Shown: piece after piece, positions 1-5,200 of the stretch
How the letters are laid out: every line of letters begins with the position of its first letter
Position numbering within the stretch: position 1 is the first letter of the stretch
Origin: Dehalococcoidales bacterium
Lineage (GTDB): Bacteria > Chloroflexota > Dehalococcoidia > Dehalococcoidales > RBG-16-60-22
Reading direction: 5' to 3'
Length of the DNA: 6,234 nucleotides
Assembly: GCA_030606585.1 (NCBI GenBank)
Contig: JAUWGD010000099.1
Span: forward strand, 1 to 6,234
The notes under the pieces: model-generated
What the model saw: the letters and a program-made list of their open reading frames with translations, nothing else
What the model was told of the DNA's origin: nothing
Database searches by the model: none
Made by a program: the position numbers and the translations under genes

Positions 1-1
1 G

Positions 2-619
2 CCGGAAAACCCTCGCCTCAGACCCACCTATCAGGGCTCCAACCCGATAAGTGATATCTGGGCGGCGCGGGCTATCGAGGTCGTCAGCGAAAACATCATT
101 AAGGTAATCGAAAACCCTGCCGATGATGAAGCCCGCAGCCAGATGCTCATGGCGGCCACCTTTGCCGGCATCGGTTTCGGTAATGCCGGTGTCCATCTAC
201 CCCACGGCATGTCATATCCCGTATCCGGGATGGTGCGTGAATATAAGCCTGACGGTTATACCCTCGACCACCCCATTATTCCGCATGGAATGTCGGTAAT
301 CCTGTGCGCCCCGGCCGTCTTTCGCTTTACGGCGTCGGCAAATCCGGAAAGGCACCTGGAGGCTGCCAGGCTGATGGGTGTGGATACTACGGGAGCTGCT
401 GCGGAGGACGCGGGTAATTTACTCGCTGATGCCGTCATCTCTCTGATACAGAAAACGGGGATTCCCAACGGTCTCGGTGCTGTCGGCTATACGACCGCCG
501 ATGTCGATAAACTGGTGGAGGGCACACTGCCGCAGCATAGGGTAATTGGCCTGTCACCCAGAACTTTCACGCCCGACGATTTAAAGAAGCTCTTCCTCGA
601 TTCGTTAACCTGCTGGTAA
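2..619 (+). CDS. Hydroxyacid-oxoacid transhydrogenase (iron-containing ADH family), 5'-truncated
   Basis: The reading frame is open from the left edge and gives 205 residues, the C-terminal half of a protein of roughly 400-460 residues. It closely resembles, from memory, the human ADHFE1/HOT C-terminus. Shared stretches include RPTYQGSNPISDIWA, AGIGFGNAGVHLPHGMSYP, DHPIIPHGMSV, ERHLEAA and a GYTTADVDKLVEGTLPQ segment. The GVHLPHGMSYP segment carries the paired histidines that bind iron in group III alcohol dehydrogenases, and a further histidine lies in IPHGMSV. Known HOT enzymes are soluble and transfer hydride from 4-hydroxybutyrate to 2-oxoglutarate, giving succinate semialdehyde and D-2-hydroxyglutarate with bound NAD(H). 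The family call is secure; the exact substrate is inferred. The internal ATG at 143 is not the start, because strong homology continues upstream to the edge. The gene ends with TAA and converges on the minus-strand cluster with 4 bp between stops. Confidence 0.9.
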   Translation, partial: PENPRLRPTYQGSNPISDIWAARAIEVVSENIIKVIENPADDEARSQMLMAATFAGIGFGNAGVHLPHGMSYPVSGMVREYKPDGYTLDHPIIPHGMSVILCAPAVFRFTASANPERHLEAARLMGVDTTGAAAEDAGNLLADAVISLIQKTGIPNGLGAVGYTTADVDKLVEGTLPQHRVIGLSPRTFTPDDLKKLFLDSLTCW

Positions 620-629
620 GTAGCTACTT
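618..629. repeat. 12-bp perfect palindrome between convergent genes
   Basis: AAGTAGCTACTT is a perfect palindrome spanning the stop codons of the transhydrogenase gene (+) and the lysine-rich gene (-). It could fold into a 4-bp stem with an AGCT loop on either transcript and may weakly assist bidirectional termination. There is no clear T-run, so it is not a convincing intrinsic terminator. Confidence 0.3.
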
Positions 630-779
630 CCCCTTCTTCCTCTTCTCAATGGCGTCCTTATATATCTGCCCCAGCTCCTTGCCGTGCTTTTTGATGCGCT
701 CTTTTTCCTTGCGCTTCTTCTCCTCGCGCTTTGCCTGGCGGGTATCATCCGTGTTATTTTTTGGCGGCTCTTTCTCCAT
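624..779 (-). CDS. Small lysine-rich hypothetical protein (51 aa)
   Basis: A 51-residue, very highly charged protein whose middle (QAKREEKKRKEKERIKKHG) is almost entirely Lys, Arg and Glu. It is probably a single basic helix with no membrane segment or cysteine. I do not recognise a family. The ATG at 779 is chosen because it overlaps the TGA stop of the upstream redox gene in a TGATG arrangement, typical of translational coupling, with a GGGGGAG run just before it. The frame stays open to an upstream start at 806, but that would overlap the redox gene by about 27 nt with no better ribosome site. It is the last gene of the uvrB cluster. Its basic composition could suit RNA, DNA or ribosome contact, but that is a guess from composition only. 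Confidence 0.55.
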   Translation of the reverse strand: MEKEPPKNNTDDTRQAKREEKKRKEKERIKKHGKELGQIYKDAIEKRKKGK

Positions 780-1294
780 CACTCCCCCGCGTATAATTCG
801 TCCCACAGTATTTCAGCCGCCTCGGCGGCGTTATTCTGCACCAGTGCGACGCATTTATCGAATACCCCGGCTTCCCTGGCGGCCTTGCCCTGCTCCGGGT
901 CGCCGAAGTTGTAAAAAGTGCCGTTCCCGTGCCGGGTGATGATTTCACGGCAATTCACGGTGCCTGTTTCTCCCTTAAACCAGATGAAAAAATCGGCGGC
1001 CTGCCGGACAGATTTCCCGAGTTTCGGCATGCCCTCTTCGCCGTCCTGCCGGCCCCGCCCGCACACCGACCCCAGTACCAGGGTGGCGCCTATCATGGAA
1101 CCGCAGGTATCGGCCAGCCCCCCGATTCCCCCGGTCAGGGCGCCGGAGGCTTTCAGCAAAGCCTCGTCTTTTAAATCGAACGTGTCCTGCAACGCAAGAA
1201 CCGTGCTGTAGGCTCAGCTGCCGTACTTCAGCATGTTCTCGTGAGCCTTTTCCCGTACCGTTTTCACCGCTTCTTCCTTGCTTTTAGGAATCAT
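779..1294 (-). CDS. C_GCAxxG_C_C family redox protein, candidate selenoprotein (Sec27, in-frame TGA)
   Basis: Starting at the ATG at 1294 the frame reads 26 codons (ending HENMLKYGS), meets TGA at 1216-1214, then continues 144 codons to a TGA stop at 781-779: 171 residues if the first TGA is decoded. The continuation matches the C_GCAxxG_C_C putative redox family: a TGGIGGLADTCGSMIGA core (Cys64), a further Cys78, VNCREII (Cys115) and FDKCVALVQ (Cys148), then an alanine-rich C-terminal helix. The in-frame TGA lies where family members have their first conserved Cys (a Y-G-S-C-A type motif before the helix leading to LALQDTF). Selenocysteine is the natural reading, and Sec-containing members of this family are known to me from database naming. 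The start is supported by an AAGGAG site 8 nt upstream, inside the last codons of uvrB, whose stop is 4 nt away. A call starting at TTG 1192 would lose the redox N-terminus. Probably cytosolic; substrate unknown. Confidence 0.82.
1185..1199 (-). promoter_or_regulatory. Candidate bacterial SECIS hairpin for Sec27
   Basis: Counting from the base after the TGA, positions 15-20 (UCUUGC) pair with positions 24-29 (GCAGGA) in a 6-bp stem with one U-G wobble, closed by a GUU loop. ACG (10-12... region) and CGU can extend a lower stem with small internal loops. The loop begins with G at about 21 nt after UGA, the place where the E. coli fdhF SECIS loop lies. A competing fold (CCU-CAGC-C with G-GUUG-AGG, 1212-1186) would instead expose a GGUUCUU loop about 12 nt from the UGA. 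Judged by eye only. Confidence 0.6.
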
Positions 1295-1298
1295 TGAA

Positions 1299-3311
1299 TT
1301 AACTCCTTTCATATTTTAAAGCGCGCTCACTGTCCTGCTCGATGATGAGCTCCTTCCGCAGCTCGATGATTCTATCCCTGATTAATGCCGCCTTCTCGAA
1401 CTCCAGCGCTTTGGCGGCCTGCTTCATCTGCGTCTCCAGCTCCTTCACCAGCCTCATGGTGTCCTCGCGGGTGACGGGGGCTTCGTAGGTGTACTCGGCG
1501 CGGGTCTCGGCTACGGCTTTCACGCGCTCGGTGATATCCCTGACAGCCTTCCGTATGCCCTGCGGGGTGATACCGTGCTCGCGGTTATAGTCCTCCTGTA
1601 TGCGGCGGCGGCGCTGTGTCTCGTCGATTGCCTCCCGCATGGAGCGGGTGACATTGTCCGCGTACATGATGACCTGCCCGTCGATGTGACGGGAGGCGCG
1701 GCCCATCGTCTGGATTAACGCCCACCTCGACCTTAAAAACCCTTCCTTGTCGGCGTCGAGGATAGCGACGAGGCTGACCTCTGGCAGGTCGAGTCCTTCT
1801 CTTAAAAGGTTGATGCCGACGATTACGTCATACACGCCGAGTCGCAAATCACGCAGGATTTCGACCCTCTCCAGCGTGTCCACCTCCGAGTGTAAATAGT
1901 GTGTCTTGATGCCCATCTCGACGAGGTAATCGGCCAGTTCCTCGGCCATGCGCTTGGTCAGCGTGGTCACCAGGCAGCGGGTGCCCTTATCGACGCGACT
2001 CCTTATCTGCTCCAGCAAATCGTCGATTTGTCCCTTGGTCGGCTTCACCTCGATGTTCGGTTCGAGCAGTCCCGTCGGCCTGACAAGTTGCTCGACCACC
2101 TGCCGGCTGTGGTCGTATTCGTACTCGGCGGGCGTCGCCGATGTATAAATGACCTGGGAGTTGCGTTCCTGGAACTCCCTAAAGTCCAGCGGACGGTTGT
2201 CCAGCGCCGAGGGCAGGCGGAATCCGTACTCCACGAGTGTCTCCTTGCGGGAGTGGTCGCCGCGGTACATACCGCGTATCTGGGGTAGCGTCATGTGTGA
2301 CTCGTCAATAAACAGCAGGAAGTCCTCCGGAAAGTAGTCGAGTAAAGTCCACGGTGCGCTACCCGGCGCCCGTCCGGCCAGATGGCGGGAGTAGTTCTCC
2401 ACGCCGGTGCAGTAGCCGGCCTCCCGCAGCATCTCAAGGTCATAATTCGTACGCGCTTCAAGTCGGGTAGCCTCGACTATCTTACCCTGCTCCCGCAGCG
2501 CCTTGAGTTGTCCCGCCAGTTCCTCCTTGATGGCGTCGATGGCCTGCGACAGCTTGTCGTAGGACGTGACGAAGTGCTTGGCGGGATAGATATCCACGGA
2601 GTCCATCTCGTTCAGAAGCTCTCCGGTAAGCGGGTCCAGCGAAACGATGCGTTCGATGTCGTCCCCGAAGAACTCGACGCGCAGGGCCAGTTCCTCGTAG
2701 GACGGCTGTATTTCCAGCGTATCGCCGCGGATGCGGAAGTTGCCCCGCGCCAGATCCATCTCGTTGCGCCCGTACTGCATGTCCACGAGCTGCCTTAAGA
2801 GCAGCTGGCGTCCGTAGTGCTGCCCGCGTTTCAAACTGACGACGAAGCTGCGGTACTCTTCCGGCTCGCCGAGGCCGTAGATGCAGGAAACCGAGGCAAC
2901 GATGAGGACGTCCCGCCGCTCGAAGAGGGCGCGCGTGGCGGCGTGACGCATCTTATCGATTTCCTCGTTGATGTCGGCGTCTTTTTCGATGTAGGTATCC
3001 GTGCGGGGGATGTAGGCCTCCGGCTGATAGTAGTCGTAGTAGCTGACGAAGTACTCGACGGCGTTTTCCGGGAAGAACTCCTTGAACTCGCTGGCGAGCT
3101 GGGCGGCCAGGGTCTTGTTATGGCAGATGACCAGCGTGGGACGCTGCACCCTCTCGATGACGTTGGCCATGGTGAAAGTCTTGCCGCTGCCGGTGACGCC
3201 CAGCAGGGTCTGGTGTTTGTACTCTTTTTCCAGCCCCTCCACCAGCCTGTCCACCGCCTGGGGCTGGTCGCCGGTCATTTGAAAATCGGAGACTATTTTA
3301 AATTGTGGCAT
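1299..3311 (-). CDS. uvrB: UvrABC excision nuclease subunit B
   Basis: A complete 670-residue UvrB, close to the E. coli length of 673. UvrB is the DNA-damage verification helicase of nucleotide excision repair: UvrA loads it, and it then recruits UvrC. Visible motifs are the Walker A GVTGSGKT (38-45), the beta-hairpin that locks DNA with YYDYYQPEAYIPRTDTYIEKD (about 91-111), the helicase box IDESH (335-339), TSATP (390-394), HYLHSEVDTLER (471-482), motif VI QTMGRASRHIDG (534-545), and a C-terminal UVR domain (about 617-655) that contacts UvrC. Nothing essential is missing. The start MPQFKIVSDFQMTGDQPQA fits the family. No Shine-Dalgarno site precedes the ATG; a TATACT box 15 nt upstream suggests a very short leader. 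Its first 57 bp are duplicated at 4053-4109, and the upstream DNA seems to be an insertion that rebuilt the gene start. The stop is 4 nt from the next gene. Confidence 0.97.
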   Translation of the reverse strand: MPQFKIVSDFQMTGDQPQAVDRLVEGLEKEYKHQTLLGVTGSGKTFTMANVIERVQRPTLVICHNKTLAAQLASEFKEFFPENAVEYFVSYYDYYQPEAYIPRTDTYIEKDADINEEIDKMRHAATRALFERRDVLIVASVSCIYGLGEPEEYRSFVVSLKRGQHYGRQLLLRQLVDMQYGRNEMDLARGNFRIRGDTLEIQPSYEELALRVEFFGDDIERIVSLDPLTGELLNEMDSVDIYPAKHFVTSYDKLSQAIDAIKEELAGQLKALREQGKIVEATRLEARTNYDLEMLREAGYCTGVENYSRHLAGRAPGSAPWTLLDYFPEDFLLFIDESHMTLPQIRGMYRGDHSRKETLVEYGFRLPSALDNRPLDFREFQERNSQVIYTSATPAEYEYDHSRQVVEQLVRPTGLLEPNIEVKPTKGQIDDLLEQIRSRVDKGTRCLVTTLTKRMAEELADYLVEMGIKTHYLHSEVDTLERVEILRDLRLGVYDVIVGINLLREGLDLPEVSLVAILDADKEGFLRSRWALIQTMGRASRHIDGQVIMYADNVTRSMREAIDETQRRRRIQEDYNREHGITPQGIRKAVRDITERVKAVAETRAEYTYEAPVTREDTMRLVKELETQMKQAAKALEFEKAALIRDRIIELRKELIIEQDSERALKYERS
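1303..1308 (-). promoter_or_regulatory. Shine-Dalgarno site deciding the selenoprotein start
   Basis: AAGGAG lies within the last codons of uvrB (the end of YERS-stop), 8 nt before the ATG at 1294. This strong site would make no sense for a 26-codon peptide ending at the TGA. It supports translation from 1294 through the TGA into the conserved domain, and coupling to uvrB. Confidence 0.75.
3255..3311 (-). repeat. Direct repeat, copy 1 (first 19 codons of intact uvrB)
   Basis: This 57-bp segment recurs in the same orientation at 4053-4109. Bases 3255-3299 match 4053-4097 over 45 bp without a mismatch. Bases 3300-3311 differ at three places, all third positions of codons 2-4 (CCA/CCG, CAA/CAG, TTT/TTC). 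The two copies bracket the 741-bp lipoprotein block. Confidence 0.93.
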
Positions 3312-3334
3312 AGCTATGTATTAATAGTATAGCT
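3312..3334 (-). promoter_or_regulatory. Inverted repeat with -10-like box immediately before uvrB
   Basis: AGCTAT (3312-3317) and ATAGCT (3329-3334) form a 6-bp inverted repeat around a palindromic TATTAATA core, flush against the uvrB ATG. Within it, on the minus strand, TATACT (3331-3326) matches five of six bases of a sigma70 -10 box. A start site about 7 nt on would give a leader of under 10 nt, in line with the absence of a ribosome site. No good -35 is seen (TTTATC at 17 bp is weak). Confidence 0.4.
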
Positions 3335-3395
3335 CGTTTTGTTAGTTTGATAAACACCTGATTGCTTTTTTCTTTATTATTCTAATCATAGAATA

Positions 3396-3422
3396 TTGAC
3401 ACGGTTCTGAAAATAGTATAAT
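3396..3422 (+). promoter_or_regulatory. Sigma70-type promoter for the lipoprotein gene
   Basis: TTGACA (3396-3401) and TATAAT (3417-3422) both match consensus perfectly but are only 15 bp apart. A 17-bp spacing to the overlapping TAATTT (3419-3424) is also possible. The area is AT-rich. Transcription would start near 3430 and leave a leader of about 85 nt before the ATG at 3516. Confidence 0.7.
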
Positions 3423-3445
3423 TTATGTACGCAATCTTTATTTAA

Positions 3446-3457
3446 TCTTGCGCAAGA
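3446..3457. repeat. 12-bp palindrome in the lipoprotein leader
   Basis: TCTTGCGCAAGA is a perfect palindrome about 20 bp downstream of the likely transcription start, a common position for a repressor operator. No regulator gene is adjacent, so an operator role is only a suggestion. Confidence 0.35.
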
Positions 3458-3515
3458 GTTAGTCATTTATTTGCTTGCCAGCGACCATGTCGTTTATACG
3501 GATAGGAGGGACAGA

Positions 3516-4037
3516 ATGGAAAAAAGATGGCTCTTTCTAATGTTGGTCCTCCCCATGCTTTTTGGAGGATGTCAGTCAAAAACGCCGCTGGATATGATAC
3601 CCGAATCTATTCCCGGATTTCAAATTTCACCCCTGTCAACTAAGGTAGGAGAACACTACGTAAAGTTTCAGTTTTACACGGGAGCCGGTTCTGAATTCGA
3701 TGATATGGTTGAATGTGTTTATTGTATCATCGAGGATTGTATCTATGAAACAGCCGCCAGGGATAAGCAAAGTGAATTCATGAGGGGCTATGTCAAGGAA
3801 ACGGTGCAGGTAGAAGGCTTAAACGTTATCAAGGGGCGCAGAGATTTTGATACCGAAGATGTTCCCGATGTCCGTGTATCTTTGGTAAAAGGCCAGTATT
3901 TTGTATGGTGCTCTGCCCAAGAAACTGGCGATATAATGATCGGTAACGTAACAGTTGATGCGGAAATATTCGTGGATTCATCATCCGGGGCGAGTATGAA
4001 AGTGCTGGAAGCGATTATCCCTAATTTGCCCGATTGA
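3516..4037 (+). CDS. Putative lipoprotein of unknown function (173 aa)
   Basis: The N-terminus has a short basic segment (MEKR), a hydrophobic core (WLFLMLVLPMLFGG) and Cys19 in an FGGC lipobox-like site, indicating export and lipid anchoring outside the cytoplasmic membrane. The mature part is about 155 residues, mixed alpha/beta in look, with cysteines at 67, 70, 75 and 132; the CVYCIIEDC cluster could form disulfides or bind a metal. I do not recognise a family. The ATG at 3516 is chosen over the in-frame ATG at 3471 because an AGGAGG site lies just upstream of it and the signal peptide begins there. The gene opposes its neighbours, has its own promoter, and lies within the AT-richer block flanked by the uvrB repeats, so it is the apparent cargo of that block. 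It ends with TGA. Confidence 0.85.
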   Translation: MEKRWLFLMLVLPMLFGGCQSKTPLDMIPESIPGFQISPLSTKVGEHYVKFQFYTGAGSEFDDMVECVYCIIEDCIYETAARDKQSEFMRGYVKETVQVEGLNVIKGRRDFDTEDVPDVRVSLVKGQYFVWCSAQETGDIMIGNVTVDAEIFVDSSSGASMKVLEAIIPNLPD

Positions 4038-4052
4038 GAAATAGAGTGCCAT

Positions 4053-4109
4053 CGCCTGGGGCTGGTCGCCGGTCATTTGAAAATCGGAGACTATTTTGAA
4101 CTGCGGCAT
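4053..4109 (-). pseudogene. uvrB: Stranded 5' fragment of uvrB (direct repeat, copy 2)
   Basis: Read from the ATG at 4109 this encodes MPQFKIVSDFQMTGDQPQA, identical to residues 1-19 of the intact UvrB. At 4052 the frame passes into unrelated sequence antisense to the lipoprotein 3' end, reaching a TGA at 3983-3981 after 23 more codons. Three synonymous differences in codons 2-4 separate it from the intact copy. It begins 7 nt after the stop of the DUF6132-like gene, so before the insertion uvrB was probably the next gene of that operon. It is most likely non-functional now, although a 42-residue peptide could still be made. Confidence 0.88.
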
Positions 4110-4134
4110 GTTACTATTATGCAGCCATAGTAAC
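4110..4134. repeat. 8-bp inverted repeat abutting the uvrB fragment
   Basis: GTTACTAT (4110-4117) and ATAGTAAC (4127-4134) are perfect inverted repeats around a 9-nt spacer. They overlap the last codons and stop of the DUF6132-like gene and end exactly one base short of the fragment's ATG. An RNA hairpin here could act as an attenuator or translation-coupling element. A similar hairpin sits just before the intact uvrB start. Confidence 0.5.
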
Positions 4135-4311
4135 TAAATAAGCAACAAGAATTCCCAGTATAACGCCCGTTATCATCCCCCGCCGGGGGTTTGCCGTGGC
4201 GCCTCAGGTGGGCGTTTTGCAGTCCTGATTTCTGCGGCTGTTGAAACGACCGAGCAGCCAGCCTGAACCTCCCCCCGCCGCCGCCCCGATAATTAACCAT
4301 AGTGCTGTCAT
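4117..4311 (-). CDS. DUF6132-like small membrane protein, candidate selenoprotein (Sec36, in-frame TGA)
   Basis: From the ATG at 4311, with an AAGGA site 7 nt upstream, the frame reads 35 codons, meets TGA at 4206-4204, and continues 28 codons to TAA at 4119-4117, giving 64 residues. It has two hydrophobic helices (about 3-22, LWLIIGAAAGGGSGWLLG, and about 45-63, GMITGVILGILVAYLVTMA). Between them is a short loop reading DCKTPT-(TGA)-GATANPRRG. From memory, small DUF6132 proteins have this same plan with a loop like C-x4-C-P-[IL]-T-[SA]-N-P. The match C31-x4-(TGA)-x-x-T-A-N-P puts the TGA at the second conserved Cys, so selenocysteine fits, giving a Cys/Sec redox pair at the membrane. Reading it as two broken ORFs would leave each half without a partner helix. 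The family function is unknown. It lies downstream of the anchored secreted protein and formerly upstream of uvrB. Confidence 0.78.
4177..4189 (-). promoter_or_regulatory. Candidate bacterial SECIS hairpin for Sec36
   Basis: Counting from the base after the TGA, CCCCC at positions 15-19 pairs perfectly with GGGGG at positions 23-27, closed by a GGC loop. The loop begins with GG 20 nt after the UGA, in line with the bacterial SECIS rule as I remember it (G in the first two loop bases, loop about 16-37 nt from UGA). The geometry nearly equals that of the hairpin after Sec27. Confidence 0.65.
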
Positions 4312-4324
4312 TAATAGTTCCTTC

Positions 4325-4340
4325 TATATACAAGTATATA
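4325..4340. repeat. 7-bp inverted repeat upstream of the DUF6132-like gene
   Basis: TATATAC and GTATATA are separated by AA, and lie 14 bp before the ATG at 4311. They could be an operator or contain a -10-like TATATA, but the position almost on the ribosome site argues against a normal promoter, and no -35 is evident. The 69 bp between this gene and the next one upstream otherwise hold only a polypurine/polypyrimidine stretch. Confidence 0.35.
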
Positions 4341-4380
4341 CTTTTTAGCAGGGTAGGGGAAGAATAAAGAGAAGGGGGCG

Positions 4381-5157
4381 TTAGCGTTTTTTTAGCCACT
4401 GGCTGATGAACCAGGCGACGTTAAGGACAGTGACGGCGATGGCTGCAAAGACAACCAGCCCGACCCACCAGGGGATGATTTGTTCCGGTTCCGGTATGGT
4501 TGCAGGTGGGGCGATGGTGGCAGAAGACGTGGGCTCAGGCTCGGATGCGGGAGCGGGTGACGACGAAGCCTCTTCTGTTGCCATCTCCGGTGAAGGCGTG
4601 GTTTCCGGGGCGGTGTATTTTACCGTGCCCATCGGCTGTTCCTGGGGGAGGTGTCCTGTAACATCAATAGAGCCGAGGAAAAACTTGACTTTAGCTTCGA
4701 CTATTTGCCCTATAACGGTATAGTTACCCGAGGTTGCCCCGGTCGTAAATTTCAGGGGCACTATCTGGGTGATTTCAATGGTATCGCCTTCACGGTCGGG
4801 GAAGGGGTCTATCACGACGATATATTCCGGGTTGAGGACTACGGTGGCGCCGCTTTCAGTATGCCGGGCGATAACCTGTGAAATTATAACAGCTTTAGTT
4901 ACCGGTAAGGGCAGGCCTTTCCATTCAAGGTCTTTCTCGCAGACGGCACGCCCGGTGATTACGACCTGAAAAGCCTCCCCGGCGGTAACTTCGGTCTTAT
5001 CGAAGACGGCGGGGTCGTAGCTTATCTGGAAGTAGTCGCCGAGTTCCTGCGCAGAGGCCGGTGACGAGCTTGCCAGCCACATCACCGCCGCCAGCATTAG
5101 TGCCACCCCCGTCCGCCATAAAGCCCCGCTTACGCGTGTTTTGTGTCCGGTCGTCAC
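4381..5157 (-). CDS. Secreted protein anchored by a C-terminal membrane helix (258 aa)
   Basis: This begins with a Sec-type signal peptide: basic segment, hydrophobic core around residues 17-29, and an ASA cleavage site near residue 36 followed by QE. Residues about 40-181 form an extracytoplasmic beta-rich domain (for example AFQVVITGRAVCEKDLEW and GNYTVIGQIVEAKVKFFLG) that looks immunoglobulin-like. Residues about 182-226 are a Pro/Ser/Thr/Glu/Ala-rich linker (ETTPSPEMATEEASSSPAPA and onward). Residues about 232-251 are one membrane helix, ending in LKKR, so the C-terminus should be cytoplasmic. No enzyme motif is seen and the family is unknown; it may display a binding domain at the surface. 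The start is a GTG with no clear ribosome site, chosen because it gives a full signal peptide. It lies 43 bp after the small membrane protein gene and 69 bp before the DUF6132-like gene, probably in one transcript. Confidence 0.85.
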   Translation of the reverse strand: MTTGHKTRVSGALWRTGVALMLAAVMWLASSSPASAQELGDYFQISYDPAVFDKTEVTAGEAFQVVITGRAVCEKDLEWKGLPLPVTKAVIISQVIARHTESGATVVLNPEYIVVIDPFPDREGDTIEITQIVPLKFTTGATSGNYTVIGQIVEAKVKFFLGSIDVTGHLPQEQPMGTVKYTAPETTPSPEMATEEASSSPAPASEPEPTSSATIAPPATIPEPEQIIPWWVGLVVFAAIAVTVLNVAWFISQWLKKR

Positions 5158-5200
5158 TTTGACAGTATAACTTTTATGGCGGTGGCGGTCTACCCGCTGT

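Larger units (their letters stand above)
3312..4052. mobile_element. Putative small integrated element carrying a lipoprotein gene
   Basis: This 741-bp block lies between two direct copies of the uvrB 5' end and is AT-richer than both flanks, most clearly at 3340-3470. It holds one plus-strand lipoprotein gene with its own promoter, running against the surrounding minus-strand cluster. The pattern is what remains after an element carrying its own version of a gene end integrates into that gene end and restores it: the intact gene now begins with element-derived codons, and the displaced original start sits on the far side. No integrase, transposase or terminal inverted repeat is present, so it could be a deletion remnant of a larger element, a passively mobilised cassette, or the product of homologous recombination. 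Confidence 0.6.

Noticed and set aside
649..1211. Plus-strand ORFs of 76-97 codons opposite the redox and lysine-rich genes
   Set aside because: Antisense shadows with Pro/Ser/Arg-rich translations. The minus strand carries conserved motifs and coupled starts.
1214..1216. TGA read as a nonsense mutation, making the C_GCAxxG_C_C gene a pseudogene
   Set aside because: The rest of the frame is intact and conserved for 144 codons, the TGA is exactly at a Cys position with a hairpin after it, and a second gene shows the same pattern. Not excluded, but less likely.
1899..3332. Several plus-strand ORFs of 62-171 codons opposite uvrB
   Set aside because: They are shadows of the uvrB coding strand, with no ribosome sites and no recognisable protein features.
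3471..3515. Upstream ATG at 3471 as the lipoprotein start
   Set aside because: It would put 15 polar residues before the signal peptide and lacks a ribosome site, whereas AGGAGG lies just before the ATG at 3516.
4204..4206. TGA reassigned to Trp or Gly genome-wide
   Set aside because: TGA is the natural stop of the redox gene (779-781) and of the lipoprotein gene (4035-4037), and uvrB uses TGG for Trp with no internal TGA.
4091..4399. A 102-codon minus-strand ORF across the DUF6132-like gene and the uvrB fragment
   Set aside because: It is in a different frame from the well-started 64-codon gene, has no ribosome site, and its translation is a low-complexity mix without a membrane pattern. 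It also overlaps the neighbouring gene's end.
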